Origin: Photorhabdus caribbeanensis
GTDB taxonomy: Bacteria > Pseudomonadota > Gammaproteobacteria > Enterobacterales > Enterobacteriaceae
DNA: 64,000 bases
NCBI RefSeq assembly: GCF_018448885.1
Contig: NZ_RCWB01000005.1
Location: 141,031 to 205,030 of the forward strand
Reading direction: 5' to 3'
How positions within the stretch are numbered: the stretch's first letter is position 1; each line of letters opens with the position of its first letter. Of this stretch, positions 48,204 to 56,511 are shown piece after piece. The position numbers were made by a program, and so were the translations under genes. Below the pieces are notes generated by a model. The model saw only the letters and a program-made list of their open reading frames with translations. It did no database searches and was not told the origin of the DNA.

Positions 48204-50648
48204 ATGATGGCTGATACACAGTCTAACCAAACTCACCCTAAATTTACATCTTCAGATAAAACAGACGAACAAAAACCGCTCGAACTTATCAAAACTGTAA
48301 AAAAATCCGCCATGTATCACTGGGAAAATCTGCTACCTGCCTGTGGTATTGATATTCCGGCAAAGGGTAAACATGGTGCTTGCCCTATCTGCGGTGGCAC
48401 TGACCGTTTCCACTTTATCGACGATCACCATTATGGCAACTGGCATTGTCGCCAATGTGATGCTCCGAACTATGGTGATGGGCTGGATTTAGTGGCAAAA
48501 ACCAAAGGAGTTTCGGTTTTTAAGGCTGCAAAAGTTGTTGCAGATGCGCAGGCATTGCCTTTGCCAGAACCCAAGCCAACTAACACTCCAAATCATAGCG
48601 CTAAACCAATCGCAGAACGCATCACTGCATTGGTTGCTACTGCTGTTACGGGTGAATCTCAATATCTGATGAAAAAGGGGCTGCAATGTTCCAATCAGCG
48701 ATTGTTAAAAGACGGTTCTTTATTGCTGGTGACTCAAACGCTGGGCGGCACAATCATGGGCGCACAGACCATCAAGCCGGACGGCGAAAAACGTCTTGTT
48801 TCCGGTTCGCAGAAAAAAGGCAGTTTTATTCCGATCACTGAGATTACCGGAACGCCAGACACAATCATCATTACCGAGGGTTACGCTACAGCTTTAACTG
48901 TCAGTCAACTATATAAAGGCGTGGTATTGGCAGCGATTGATGAAAGTAATCTATTGATTGTTGCCGAGCAGGTTAGAGCGCAATATCCAAAGGCGAAAAT
49001 CATCATTGCCGCCGATAACGACTGGCACGAACCGGAAGAACGAGACAAAAATAGCAGGCTGAAAAAGAATATAGGCAAGGTTGCAGCAGAGAAAACCGCC
49101 ATAGCGATCAGCGGATGGGTAACGTTACCGCCTACAGAGTATAAAGCTGATTGGGACGATTATCGCCAGCAACACGGCGTGGAAATAGCACAACAAGTCT
49201 TTGCTCAGGGGCTTTATCAGCCAGCATTAACCAAGAAAAAAGCAGCCATTCAGCTTAATAATGATGCCGAGCATGCAAAATTGACACTATGCCAGATGGG
49301 AGCCAGCCAGCGCGGGGAAGTATTGCTGGCACGTTATAACGGTGATCTGGCACTAGATAGTGCTTCGGAAACGGTTCATCACTATGACGGTATTATCTGG
49401 CGTCCGGTCAGTGACCGTGATTTAAGGCGGGAAATGGTCGCTGCCTTTATGGAAGATAAATTACCGTATTCACCGCATGGTATTAGTTCAGCCGTGGATG
49501 CCCTGAAATTACAGCTTCCCATGATGCAAACACCTGAACGCCACTTAATCGGATTCAGTAATGGCGTATTTGACCTAAAAGCCTGTCAGTTCCGGCCTCA
49601 CCGCAAAAATGACTGGCTATTGCTTGCCAATGACGTTGAATTCAATTCCCCTGTTTCGGGGGAAACCCTGCAAGATCACGCGCCACAGTTCTGGCGATGG
49701 CTTAATCAAACAACTGCCAACTGTGAAAACAAAGCATATAGAGTACTAGCGGCGCTGTTTATGGTGCTGGCGAACCGTTATGACTGGCAACTTTTTTTGG
49801 AAGTCACCGGAGCTGGAGGCAGTGGCAAAAGCATCTTTGCCGAAATTTGTTCAATGCTGGCAGGTAAAGGAAATACTGTTTCCGCAAGTATGGCTGCACT
49901 GGAAAATCCACGGGAACGGGCGTTGATTGTCGGCTATTCGCTGATTATCCTGCCAGACCAAACTCGCTATATGGGTGACGGTTCCGGCATCAAGGCGATT
50001 ACAGGCGGTGATGAAGTTGCTATTGATCCGAAGCATAAACAACCCTATTCAACCCGTATTCCTGCTGTTGTACTGGCAGTAAATAATAATGCCATGAGTT
50101 TCAGTGATCGCAGTGGTGGAGTGTCACGACGTCGCGTGATTTTCAACTTTTCCGAAGTTGTACCAGAGAATGAACGTGATCCACTCCTGCGGGATAAAAT
50201 CGCAGCAGAATTGCCCGTGATTATCCGGCATTTGCTGCATCGATTTGCTGATCCACAATCAGCGAGGCGTTTACTGGCAGAGCAACAGAAATCTGCGGAG
50301 GCGCTGGATATCAAACGCGGTACAGATCCACTGGTCGATTTTTGCGGTTATCTTATTGCTTCCCATGAAGCTGACGGCTTGTTAATCGGCAATGCGGAAA
50401 TTATGCCGTTCAACCCTCGTAAGTACCTTTATCACGCCTACCTTGCTTATATGAAAGGCAATAACCTGAATAAACCTGTTTCCGTGACTCGTTTTGGCAT
50501 GGATATGCCGGGCGCGTTGGCAGAATACAGCCAGCAATATTTACGCAAGAAAAGTAAACAGGGTATTCGTAGCAATCTGAGCCTGAATCGTGATACCGCT
50601 ATCGAATGGATGCCGAAACTGACAAGAAATAGCCTGCCAGAAGAATAA
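48204..50648 (+). CDS. P4-alpha-like primase/helicase replication protein
   Basis: A multidomain replication initiator of satellite-phage type, expected to prime, unwind and bind its own origin. The 814 residues carry an N-terminal zinc ribbon (CPICGGTDRFHF ... WHCRQC, about 53-80), a Toprim-like primase region (TIIITEGYATALTVSQL ... IIIAADNDWH, about 220-275) and a superfamily 3 (D5-type) helicase with Walker A GAGGSGKS (about residue 536) and Walker B-like LIILPDQT. GAGG lies before the ATG. Phage P4 alpha protein (777 residues) has the same arrangement. Iteron-like repeats follow directly at 50691. Confidence 0.92.
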   Translation: MMADTQSNQTHPKFTSSDKTDEQKPLELIKTVKKSAMYHWENLLPACGIDIPAKGKHGACPICGGTDRFHFIDDHHYGNWHCRQCDAPNYGDGLDLVAKTKGVSVFKAAKVVADAQALPLPEPKPTNTPNHSAKPIAERITALVATAVTGESQYLMKKGLQCSNQRLLKDGSLLLVTQTLGGTIMGAQTIKPDGEKRLVSGSQKKGSFIPITEITGTPDTIIITEGYATALTVSQLYKGVVLAAIDESNLLIVAEQVRAQYPKAKIIIAADNDWHEPEERDKNSRLKKNIGKVAAEKTAIAISGWVTLPPTEYKADWDDYRQQHGVEIAQQVFAQGLYQPALTKKKAAIQLNNDAEHAKLTLCQMGASQRGEVLLARYNGDLALDSASETVHHYDGIIWRPVSDRDLRREMVAAFMEDKLPYSPHGISSAVDALKLQLPMMQTPERHLIGFSNGVFDLKACQFRPHRKNDWLLLANDVEFNSPVSGETLQDHAPQFWRWLNQTTANCENKAYRVLAALFMVLANRYDWQLFLEVTGAGGSGKSIFAEICSMLAGKGNTVSASMAALENPRERALIVGYSLIILPDQTRYMGDGSGIKAITGGDEVAIDPKHKQPYSTRIPAVVLAVNNNAMSFSDRSGGVSRRRVIFNFSEVVPENERDPLLRDKIAAELPVIIRHLLHRFADPQSARRLLAEQQKSAEALDIKRGTDPLVDFCGYLIASHEADGLLIGNAEIMPFNPRKYLYHAYLAYMKGNNLNKPVSVTRFGMDMPGALAEYSQQYLRKKSKQGIRSNLSLNRDTAIEWMPKLTRNSLPEE

Positions 50649-50690
50649 TTTTTTTCTGATTACAGATATTTTTCAAAGAAATATAAAAAA

Positions 50691-50892
50691 GTGTTCACCA
50701 CTGTTCACCCTATGATTTAAACCAAATATATCAAAGTATTATAGGGTGAATAGTTATTTTTAAACTGTTCACAACTATTCATCACTGTTCACCTTTTTTC
50801 TAGTTGGAGGTGAACGGTTGGGTGAAGAGTTTAATTTCAACTCATCACCCTTTAACAATATGAATTTAAATAAAATTATTCAAAGGTGAACA
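50691..50892. other. Candidate P4-type replication origin with iterons
   Basis: Repeats of the octamer GGTGAACA or its complement occur at 50691 and 50701 (TGTTCACC), 50765 (TGTTCACA), 50785 (TGTTCACC), 50808 (GGTGAACG) and 50884 (GGTGAACAG), with variants GGGTGAAT near 50742, ATTCATCA near 50776 and GGGTGAAG near 50819. P4 alpha protein binds GGTGAACA-type iterons, so this matches the gene directly upstream. The region is AT-rich between iterons. Confidence 0.7.
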
Positions 50893-50973
50893 GTTTTATC
50901 CATAATTCTTTAATAGGGAGGGGGGTAGGAAAAATGTTTTCTTTGGCTGGTGATCTTTCAGATCTCCGAGTTA

Positions 50974-51005
50974 CTGGGTTAATGCATTAGCCCGGTAACT
51001 CGGAG
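50974..51005. other. Long nested palindrome downstream of the origin
   Basis: CTCCGAGTTAC and GTAACTCGGAG form a near-perfect stem enclosing GGG/CCC and an ATGCAT centre. No T run follows. It may be a terminator for the primase transcript or part of the replication region. The remainder up to 51220 is AT-rich and should hold the PAAR gene promoter. Confidence 0.55.
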
Positions 51006-51220
51006 AAGACAAGCGCAGCGCGTCAGTGTGAATTTAATTTGTTGTATTACTTTAAATTTAAAGCATGTAATTATTTGATTTTATATTAAAACTGATAATT
51101 ATCACATTTTTATTGAATAATCCTTGTTCATAGTGGAATGCTTAAAATTTTCTGGTATATCATGGCGTTCATAAATTGTTCTATCAGTATAAAATTGTAT
51201 CGAGATAGGGAGAAAGAAGT

Positions 51221-51775
51221 ATGGCTATAGGACACTTTTTGACTGTAGGGGATAAGACAAGCTGTAAAGGAACAATCCTTACAGGAACCAGTAATATTAC
51301 ATTTTATGGACGGCAGGCAGCGGTAGAAGGTTCCCTTGTTACTTGTGGAAACTACTCAGGCAACTTTTCTATCGTAGGTGGTGTGAGTTGCTTTTTTGAT
51401 ATGGGGATTAAACTGGCAGGAACTTTAGATAGCCAGAGTATTTGTCCTTGCGGAGCAAATTTTATTCCCTCCATTCCTGATAGTTATCAAAATACAGCAC
51501 CCTCTTCAGGAAAAACAGAACCGCAGGAATTACTCTCAGAAACAAAAAAATGGATTGGTTTTAGTGTTGCCCCTGATATTGATTATTGCGGCATAAAATG
51601 TATTGCCACGCTTGATGATGGTTCAGTCCTTAATGGTGAGTTTAACCAAGAAAATAAAGTCATGTTTACATCAATAACAGGCCATAAGTGTGTAAAACTT
51701 GAAATAGAGCATTTTGAAAAAGAAAGTTCTCCACAAAGTTTGACAGAAATCTTATTAAATAAAATTATTGGGTAA
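51221..51775 (+). CDS. PAAR-domain protein with short C-terminal extension
   Basis: PAAR proteins cap the VgrG spike of type VI secretion systems and often carry or recruit effectors. The 184 residues begin with a PAAR domain (about 1-95: GHFLTVGDKTSCKGTILTGTSNITFYGRQAAVEGSLVTCG ... VGGVSCFFDMGIKLAGTLDSQSICPCGA). The remaining 80 residues (WIGFSVAPDIDYCGIKCIATLDDGSVLNGEFNQENK) match no domain I recognise. A short ORF starts four bases past the stop and is interrupted by an insertion sequence. No other T6SS gene is in the window. Confidence 0.85.
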   Translation: MAIGHFLTVGDKTSCKGTILTGTSNITFYGRQAAVEGSLVTCGNYSGNFSIVGGVSCFFDMGIKLAGTLDSQSICPCGANFIPSIPDSYQNTAPSSGKTEPQELLSETKKWIGFSVAPDIDYCGIKCIATLDDGSVLNGEFNQENKVMFTSITGHKCVKLEIEHFEKESSPQSLTEILLNKIIG

Positions 51776-51779
51776 AATC

Positions 51780-51842
51780 ATGACATATGAAGTGGTAGAA
51801 GGAACTGGTAATCCCCCTAAATACCGGAGTGTTCATAAGTAG
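51780..51842 (+). pseudogene. ORF fragment interrupted by the IS3-family element
   Basis: ATG four bases after the PAAR stop opens MTYEVVEGTGNPPKYRSVHK, then a TAG supplied by the end of the insertion sequence. Tight spacing suggests the second gene of a PAAR operon, plausibly an effector or adaptor. I could not find its continuation with confidence beyond 52983. Confidence 0.5.
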
Positions 51843-51885
51843 AATTTTCTCATACGCTTAAAGTATCAGAGGAGATTGAAATCTT

Positions 51886-52152
51886 ATGAAAAAGTCACGT
51901 TTTACCAACAGTCAGATCTTAGCCATTCTGAAACAGGCTGAAGCTGGTACGCCCATTCCAGAACTGTGCCGTGAACATGGCATAAGCAGCGCCAGTTTTT
52001 ACAAATGGCGGGCCAAGTACGGCGGAATGGATGCCTCTTTGATGACCCGCTTGAAAGAACTGGAAGAAGATAATCGACGCCTTAAAAAGATGTATGCTGA
52101 AGAGCGGTTAAAAGCCGAGATTATTCAGGAGGCTATGGCAAAAAAGTGGTAA
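51886..52152 (+). CDS. IS3-family transposase OrfA
   Basis: An 88-residue DNA-binding subunit with the helix-turn-helix [39 protein letters not shown] and a leucine-zipper-like coiled coil ([25 protein letters not shown]). It ends AMAKKW at a run A-AAA-AAG (52140-52146), the classic -1 slippage site that fuses it to OrfB. Confidence 0.93.
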   Translation: MKKSRFTNSQILAILKQAEAGTPIPELCREHGISSASFYKWRAKYGGMDASLMTRLKELEEDNRRLKKMYAEERLKAEIIQEAMAKKW

Positions 52153-52973
52153 AGCCCGCTCAACGTCGGCAGATGGCAAAAGACGCGGTTGAGCATAAGT
52201 CCATTAGCATTCGCCGGGCATGTCGGCTCTTTAGGATCAGTGAAAGCTGTTATTATTATAAGGTTCAGTTATCTTCAGAAAATCAGCTGATTGCGGATTG
52301 GTTACTCACGATAACAGAACGACAACGTAACTGGGGATTCGGGCTTTGCTACCTGTACCTACGTAATGTGAAAGGCTTTCTTTGGAACCATAAACGTGTT
52401 TACCGGATTTATTGTGAACTGGCTCTGAACAAACGCATAAAACCCAAAAAACGCTTAAAACGCGAAAAACCTGAACCGTTGAAAGTCCCTGAGGCTCCCA
52501 ATGAAGGCTGGTCAATGGACTTTATGCACGATCAGTTATCGGATGGACGCTCAGTGCGTTTGCTTAATATCATTGATGATTTTAATCGTGAAGCACTGGT
52601 TATTGAGGTGGATTTTTCCTTACCCAGTCACCGTGTCATACGGACGTTGGAGCAGGTGATAGAATGGCGGGGCAAGCCAATGTCAATTCGTTGTGATAAC
52701 GGTCCCGAATATACCAGCACAGAATTTCAGGCCTGGGCGAAGCAACATCAAATCCAGCTGAATTTTATCCAACCTGGGAAGCCGCAACAGAATGCCTATG
52801 TTGAGCGTTATAATCGAACGGTGCGCTATGACTGGTTAGGGCAATATTTATTTACCTCTTTGAGTGAATTACAAGATGCTGCAACAAAATGGCAGTGGTT
52901 TTATAATCATGAAAGGCCCAATATGGCATTAGGGGGTTATACCCCAAAGCAGCATTTACTACGCGCTGCTTAA
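52146..52973 (+). CDS. IS3-family transposase OrfB (DDE integrase core)
   Basis: A 275-residue rve-type integrase domain in the -1 frame relative to OrfA, overlapping it by seven bases. Catalytic residues are visible: first Asp in [13 protein letters not shown], second Asp in [11 protein letters not shown] and Glu in [20 protein letters not shown]_21-type segment precedes ([16 protein letters not shown]). The active enzyme would be the OrfAB frameshift fusion. Confidence 0.94.
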   Translation: MVKPAQRRQMAKDAVEHKSISIRRACRLFRISESCYYYKVQLSSENQLIADWLLTITERQRNWGFGLCYLYLRNVKGFLWNHKRVYRIYCELALNKRIKPKKRLKREKPEPLKVPEAPNEGWSMDFMHDQLSDGRSVRLLNIIDDFNREALVIEVDFSLPSHRVIRTLEQVIEWRGKPMSIRCDNGPEYTSTEFQAWAKQHQIQLNFIQPGKPQQNAYVERYNRTVRYDWLGQYLFTSLSELQDAATKWQWFYNHERPNMALGGYTPKQHLLRAA

Positions 52974-52986
52974 ATTCTACTTTTAA

Positions 52987-53006
52987 CCTCCATGAAAAAT
53001 GGGAGG
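52987..53006 (+). terminator. Hairpin beyond the insertion sequence
   Basis: CCTCC ... GGAGG stem around an A-rich loop, a few bases outside the right inverted end. Weak terminator candidate. From here to 53220 there is no gene apart from the 13-bp repeats. Confidence 0.35.
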
Positions 53007-53120
53007 ATTACCGTTGGAAAGGAATAGGAAATATGAAACTCTCATAATTATGAAAAGTTATATTGACAATTATCGCCATTCTCAATGCCATTGCTGATTA
53101 ACGGCGTAAAAATGGCCGGC

Positions 53121-53172
53121 AATCAGTAATACCAATCAGTAATACCAATCAGTAATACCAATCAGTAACACC
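53121..53172 (+). repeat. 13-bp tandem repeat, four copies
   Basis: Three perfect copies of AATCAGTAATACC and one variant AATCAGTAACACC, directly downstream of the lasso-peptide operon's last stop codon. Confidence 0.95.
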
Positions 53173-53220
53173 ATGATAAACCTGATATCTTGAATTTGAA
53201 TTAATAGATTGGATTAACTA

Positions 53221-54483
53221 CTAGTTGACATTAAAAATAGCTTTATTACATTTTAATTTATCACTCCTGGAAATATATTCATAAATACTTTCTCTATAAT
53301 CCATAGAGAAAAAGCGGCTGTTTTTAAAATACTTTTCTATATATTCAGGGTAATCACATACATTATGGAAAGGAAAATATATTGATATGCCTTTGCCTTT
53401 TAGATGTTCAGGCGTCTTGATATTCAATAAAATTGATTTACTGATCGTATTTTCTAATAAAATTAAATCTGCATCAGAAATTGAATGAGGATATTCCATT
53501 TTGATATTTTTTATAAAATCATAGAGATCAACCATATTCGCCTCATCTTCATAGTCTTCCGTCGCCTTTCTTGCATTATATATTTTATCAAAATAGTCTA
53601 TATCTTTTATATGAGAAGATAATTTATGAAATATGTTTCCAACAGATTCAGCAACATCATTTATTTGACTCAAATTTATCACAGAGCCTTGAATATCATC
53701 GGTAGCTTCATTTTGAGTGATAGATTGTTCTACGTAAGATGATAAAATTTTTGCTGCAATGGCTTCTGAAGAAGAATATAAACCAAATGATTCAATAATA
53801 TCTTTGTAATTCCATCCATTTTTATGGGTGTAATCTACTGAACTAACCAAATACTTTCCATAAGATTTAAGAATATAAGCTATTTCAAGACTTGCCATTT
53901 TACAATTATCGAAGCCAATGATTTCAAAATTATTTTGTTTTAAATCCGCATTTTTAAATGCAAGGAAAATGTCATTTATACTCATTTTTTTATTACCATA
54001 ATTCTCATCACCACCATACCCCCCTGCCGCGCCTAAACCATGCCCCCAAAATAACATATAATAGGAATCAGATGGAGAGTACCCTATCCCCCATTTAATA
54101 AAAGAAGATAAAGCATCAGGCTTATCCATATTTGCATTAGGAAGCTGTTCTATTAAGACCAGCTGATTATTAGTAACTTTCCATCTCTGAATGTTATTTT
54201 TTTTAATTTGCGATAAATGCCATTTCAAAGCACCACCTGTTTGAATTATCACATTTAAATTATCCGGCTTTTTAGCGGAAAGTATTTCTTGAATATCATC
54301 GGTAGCCATTTGGAAATCAGATTCCATATCACCACCTATGATATAAATGAGAAGAGTGTTAATATGATTTTCTTTTGATGACGCATAACTATTATTTACA
54401 AACGAGCCAAATAAAATAATCAGTAAGAAAGTAACAATATTAAAGAAATTATTTTTTAAATAAAATTTTAATGTAATCATCAT
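53221..54483 (-). CDS. Exported clostripain-family (C11) cysteine peptidase of the lasso cluster
   Basis: A predicted secreted or periplasmic caspase-fold peptidase; clostripain itself cleaves after Arg. I start at 54483 (AAGG eight bases upstream; alternative ATG at 54498). A long hydrophobic signal segment (FFNIVTFLLIILFGSFVNNSYA) precedes SSKENHINTLLIYIIGGD. Catalytic His lies in FWGHGLGAAGGYGGDE and Cys in EIIGFDNCKMASLEIAYIL, both in family positions. It is last in the operon and overlaps the GNAT gene by about 35 bp. Possible roles are trimming or degradation of the Arg-rich lasso peptide or immunity. This peptidase is not a standard lasso-cluster component, so the role is inference. 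Confidence 0.8.
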   Translation of the reverse strand: MMITLKFYLKNNFFNIVTFLLIILFGSFVNNSYASSKENHINTLLIYIIGGDMESDFQMATDDIQEILSAKKPDNLNVIIQTGGALKWHLSQIKKNNIQRWKVTNNQLVLIEQLPNANMDKPDALSSFIKWGIGYSPSDSYYMLFWGHGLGAAGGYGGDENYGNKKMSINDIFLAFKNADLKQNNFEIIGFDNCKMASLEIAYILKSYGKYLVSSVDYTHKNGWNYKDIIESFGLYSSSEAIAAKILSSYVEQSITQNEATDDIQGSVINLSQINDVAESVGNIFHKLSSHIKDIDYFDKIYNARKATEDYEDEANMVDLYDFIKNIKMEYPHSISDADLILLENTISKSILLNIKTPEHLKGKGISIYFPFHNVCDYPEYIEKYFKNSRFFSMDYRESIYEYISRSDKLKCNKAIFNVN

Positions 54484-54889
54484 CTTCAAAACCTTCATAT
54501 TTCCACCCATTTGTTTTAAAAAATGAACGGGCATTTTTATTATCCAGAGAGACTATGGCTTTCCAAATATTCGTTTCTTTATAGTCATCAGAGTTCATTA
54601 AATAATGAATAATCGCAGTGCCATACCCCTGTTTTTGGGCAATAGGATTAATAGCGAAATCAAGTATTGTGTAATAGTTATGTTCAGGATTGGGTAAGTA
54701 AATCCCGACCACACCAATAAACCTATTATCATCATAAAATGACAACTGAGATATCTCAACAGCATTTAAAACATAATCCAACCACTCAGTATCAATTTCC
54801 CCTAAAAACCTTGAGATACTTTCATCATTGAACCATTCCGCATAGTTATTGTATTCATCTTCAGTAAATTTTTTCACTTTTAATACCAT
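54449..54889 (-). CDS. GNAT-family N-acetyltransferase of the lasso cluster
   Basis: A 146-residue acetyl-CoA-dependent acetyltransferase: the acetyl-CoA pocket is seen in ILDFAINPIAQKQGYGTAIIHYLM (Q-x-x-G-x-G/A type) and the C-terminal ALVSLDNKNARSFFKTNGWKYEG-like stretch (here AIVSLDNKNARSFF) is typical. AGGA lies eight bases before ATG. The gene is ten bases after the exporter stop and overlaps the peptidase gene. The predicted core peptide has two lysines as possible acceptors, so it could tailor the product or protect the producer by acetylation. Target is inference. Confidence 0.85.
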   Translation of the reverse strand: MVLKVKKFTEDEYNNYAEWFNDESISRFLGEIDTEWLDYVLNAVEISQLSFYDDNRFIGVVGIYLPNPEHNYYTILDFAINPIAQKQGYGTAIIHYLMNSDDYKETNIWKAIVSLDNKNARSFFKTNGWKYEGFEDDDYIKILFKK

Positions 54890-54898
54890 TGTATTTTC

Positions 54899-56509
54899 CT
54901 ATTTTGCCAATAAATCAATGTTAATGAAATGTCCAGTCAAATGGGCTGATATTTTTTTATGGCTAATAATAATTAAAGTTGTTTTTGAATTCAAATAGTT
55001 TATAAGCATGTAAAGTAAATTATCACCATTTGAATCTAACGATGAGTTTATTTCATCTAATATAATTAGTTCATAATTTAAATAATTCAAATGTAATTTA
55101 GCCATTAAAAGCCTCTGCCACTGCCCGCCAGATAATTTCAAAAAGTGTTCAAATCCTTCAATTAAATGATAATTAAAATAAGATTCAGAAATAAAACCCA
55201 ATTCAAACTTTTGTAATGATTTTAAAATATCACCATCACTGAATTTATTAAAAGGATCAATAAATTCTCTTAAATTAATAGGCAAAGGTTTAAGGTTTTG
55301 CGAAATATAAAGTATTTTATGGTGAGAAATACTTGAAAAAATATTACCTGAAAAGTTTGCATATAACCCGCTAACTATATTAGCAAATGTGCTTTTCCCA
55401 CTTCCATTTTTTCCATCAAGAATATATGTGGTATTTTTTTTAAATATAAAATTAATTTCATTTAAAACCCGCCCTCTGCTTTCGTGATACGAAAAACCAA
55501 CATCTTTCATTATTATAATGTATTTCTCTTCACCCACACTCTCTATATTATTATATTTATAATTTAAATTAACCATATTACTAAGAGATGAGGTTGATAA
55601 AAAACCATAAATAAGCTGTGAAAAGTTGGCGATAAGCATCGTCAAACTAGTACGAATTTGTATAATAGAACCAAATATAATCATTAAATTTCCAGGTGTA
55701 GGATTAATACTCTCTCTTGTTTGATATAGGGTGAAAATCAATAAAAATAATCCCGGAATGGAACAAAAAATTAAAAACAATATTCCTTTTAATCTTTCTT
55801 TAAAAACTCTATTTAGAATAGAATTATAGATATAATCCCACTTTGAAAATAAAAGCTTTCTAAAATTATCAACTCTTATGGAATACGATGGTTCAACTCT
55901 GGTTAAATACTCATAATATTTGGATATAGAACTAAACTCTGGAGAAAACTGAGTTTCAATTTCCCAAATTTTAGACTCCGCTTTAAATCTTGCATAAATA
56001 ATAGGAAACATACCTATGATAATAGTAAAAGGGATCCACCAATCCAAACTAAATAGTAAGGTGGAAATTGAAATTATACTGATCAATCCTGTCATAAATT
56101 GCGATAAATCACCAATAAAATCGGCTATATGATCTATTTTTGATTCAGTTAAATAAAAGTTATTTTGAAAATCAGTTTCATTAAGATGATTTATACTATC
56201 AGGTGATGATGATTTTTCGATCAAAATACTTTTTACATTTTTTTTAGCAAAATCACTCAATATGCTTGACATAACAGCTTCAATAATTTCAATTATTTCA
56301 GTAAATACAATTAAAATGCAGAGGAAAAATATTATTAATAAATATAAACTTGCATTATTTAAACTATTAACTGCATAACCCATTAAATATAAAACTATTG
56401 CAGGTAAAACCCCTAATGTGATTTGAAAAAGAATAATTAATATTAAATATCTTTTTTTTCCATTCAATAAAATTGAAAAAACATTTTTGAGTATTAAGGA
56501 TTTTTTCAT
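54899..56509 (-). CDS. Lasso-peptide ABC exporter (McjD-like)
   Basis: A half-size type IV ABC exporter of 536 residues: about six membrane helices in the first 300 residues (for example YLILIILFQITLGVLPAIVLYLMGYAV, WWIPFTIIIGMFPIIYA) and an ATPase domain with Walker A LDGKNGSGKSTFANIVSG, signature LKLSGGQWQRLLMAKLHL and Walker B LIILDEINSSLD. No C39 peptidase domain is present, as expected for lasso exporters. Likely exports the mature peptide and gives immunity, as McjD does for microcin J25. Two bases separate it from the cyclase gene. Confidence 0.9.
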   Translation of the reverse strand: MKKSLILKNVFSILLNGKKRYLILIILFQITLGVLPAIVLYLMGYAVNSLNNASLYLLIIFFLCILIVFTEIIEIIEAVMSSILSDFAKKNVKSILIEKSSSPDSINHLNETDFQNNFYLTESKIDHIADFIGDLSQFMTGLISIISISTLLFSLDWWIPFTIIIGMFPIIYARFKAESKIWEIETQFSPEFSSISKYYEYLTRVEPSYSIRVDNFRKLLFSKWDYIYNSILNRVFKERLKGILFLIFCSIPGLFLLIFTLYQTRESINPTPGNLMIIFGSIIQIRTSLTMLIANFSQLIYGFLSTSSLSNMVNLNYKYNNIESVGEEKYIIIMKDVGFSYHESRGRVLNEINFIFKKNTTYILDGKNGSGKSTFANIVSGLYANFSGNIFSSISHHKILYISQNLKPLPINLREFIDPFNKFSDGDILKSLQKFELGFISESYFNYHLIEGFEHFLKLSGGQWQRLLMAKLHLNYLNYELIILDEINSSLDSNGDNLLYMLINYLNSKTTLIIISHKKISAHLTGHFINIDLLAK

Positions 56510-56511
56510 AA

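Larger units (their letters stand above)
51837..52982 (+). mobile_element. IS3-family insertion sequence (IS407/IS51-like group)
   Basis: About 1.15 kb bounded by inverted ends AAGTAGAATTT (51837-51847) and AAATTCTACTT (52972-52982). It carries two overlapping frames, orfA and orfB, with a slippery A-run at the junction. I see no clear target duplication. It looks intact and could be mobile. It interrupts an ORF at 51780. Confidence 0.88.
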
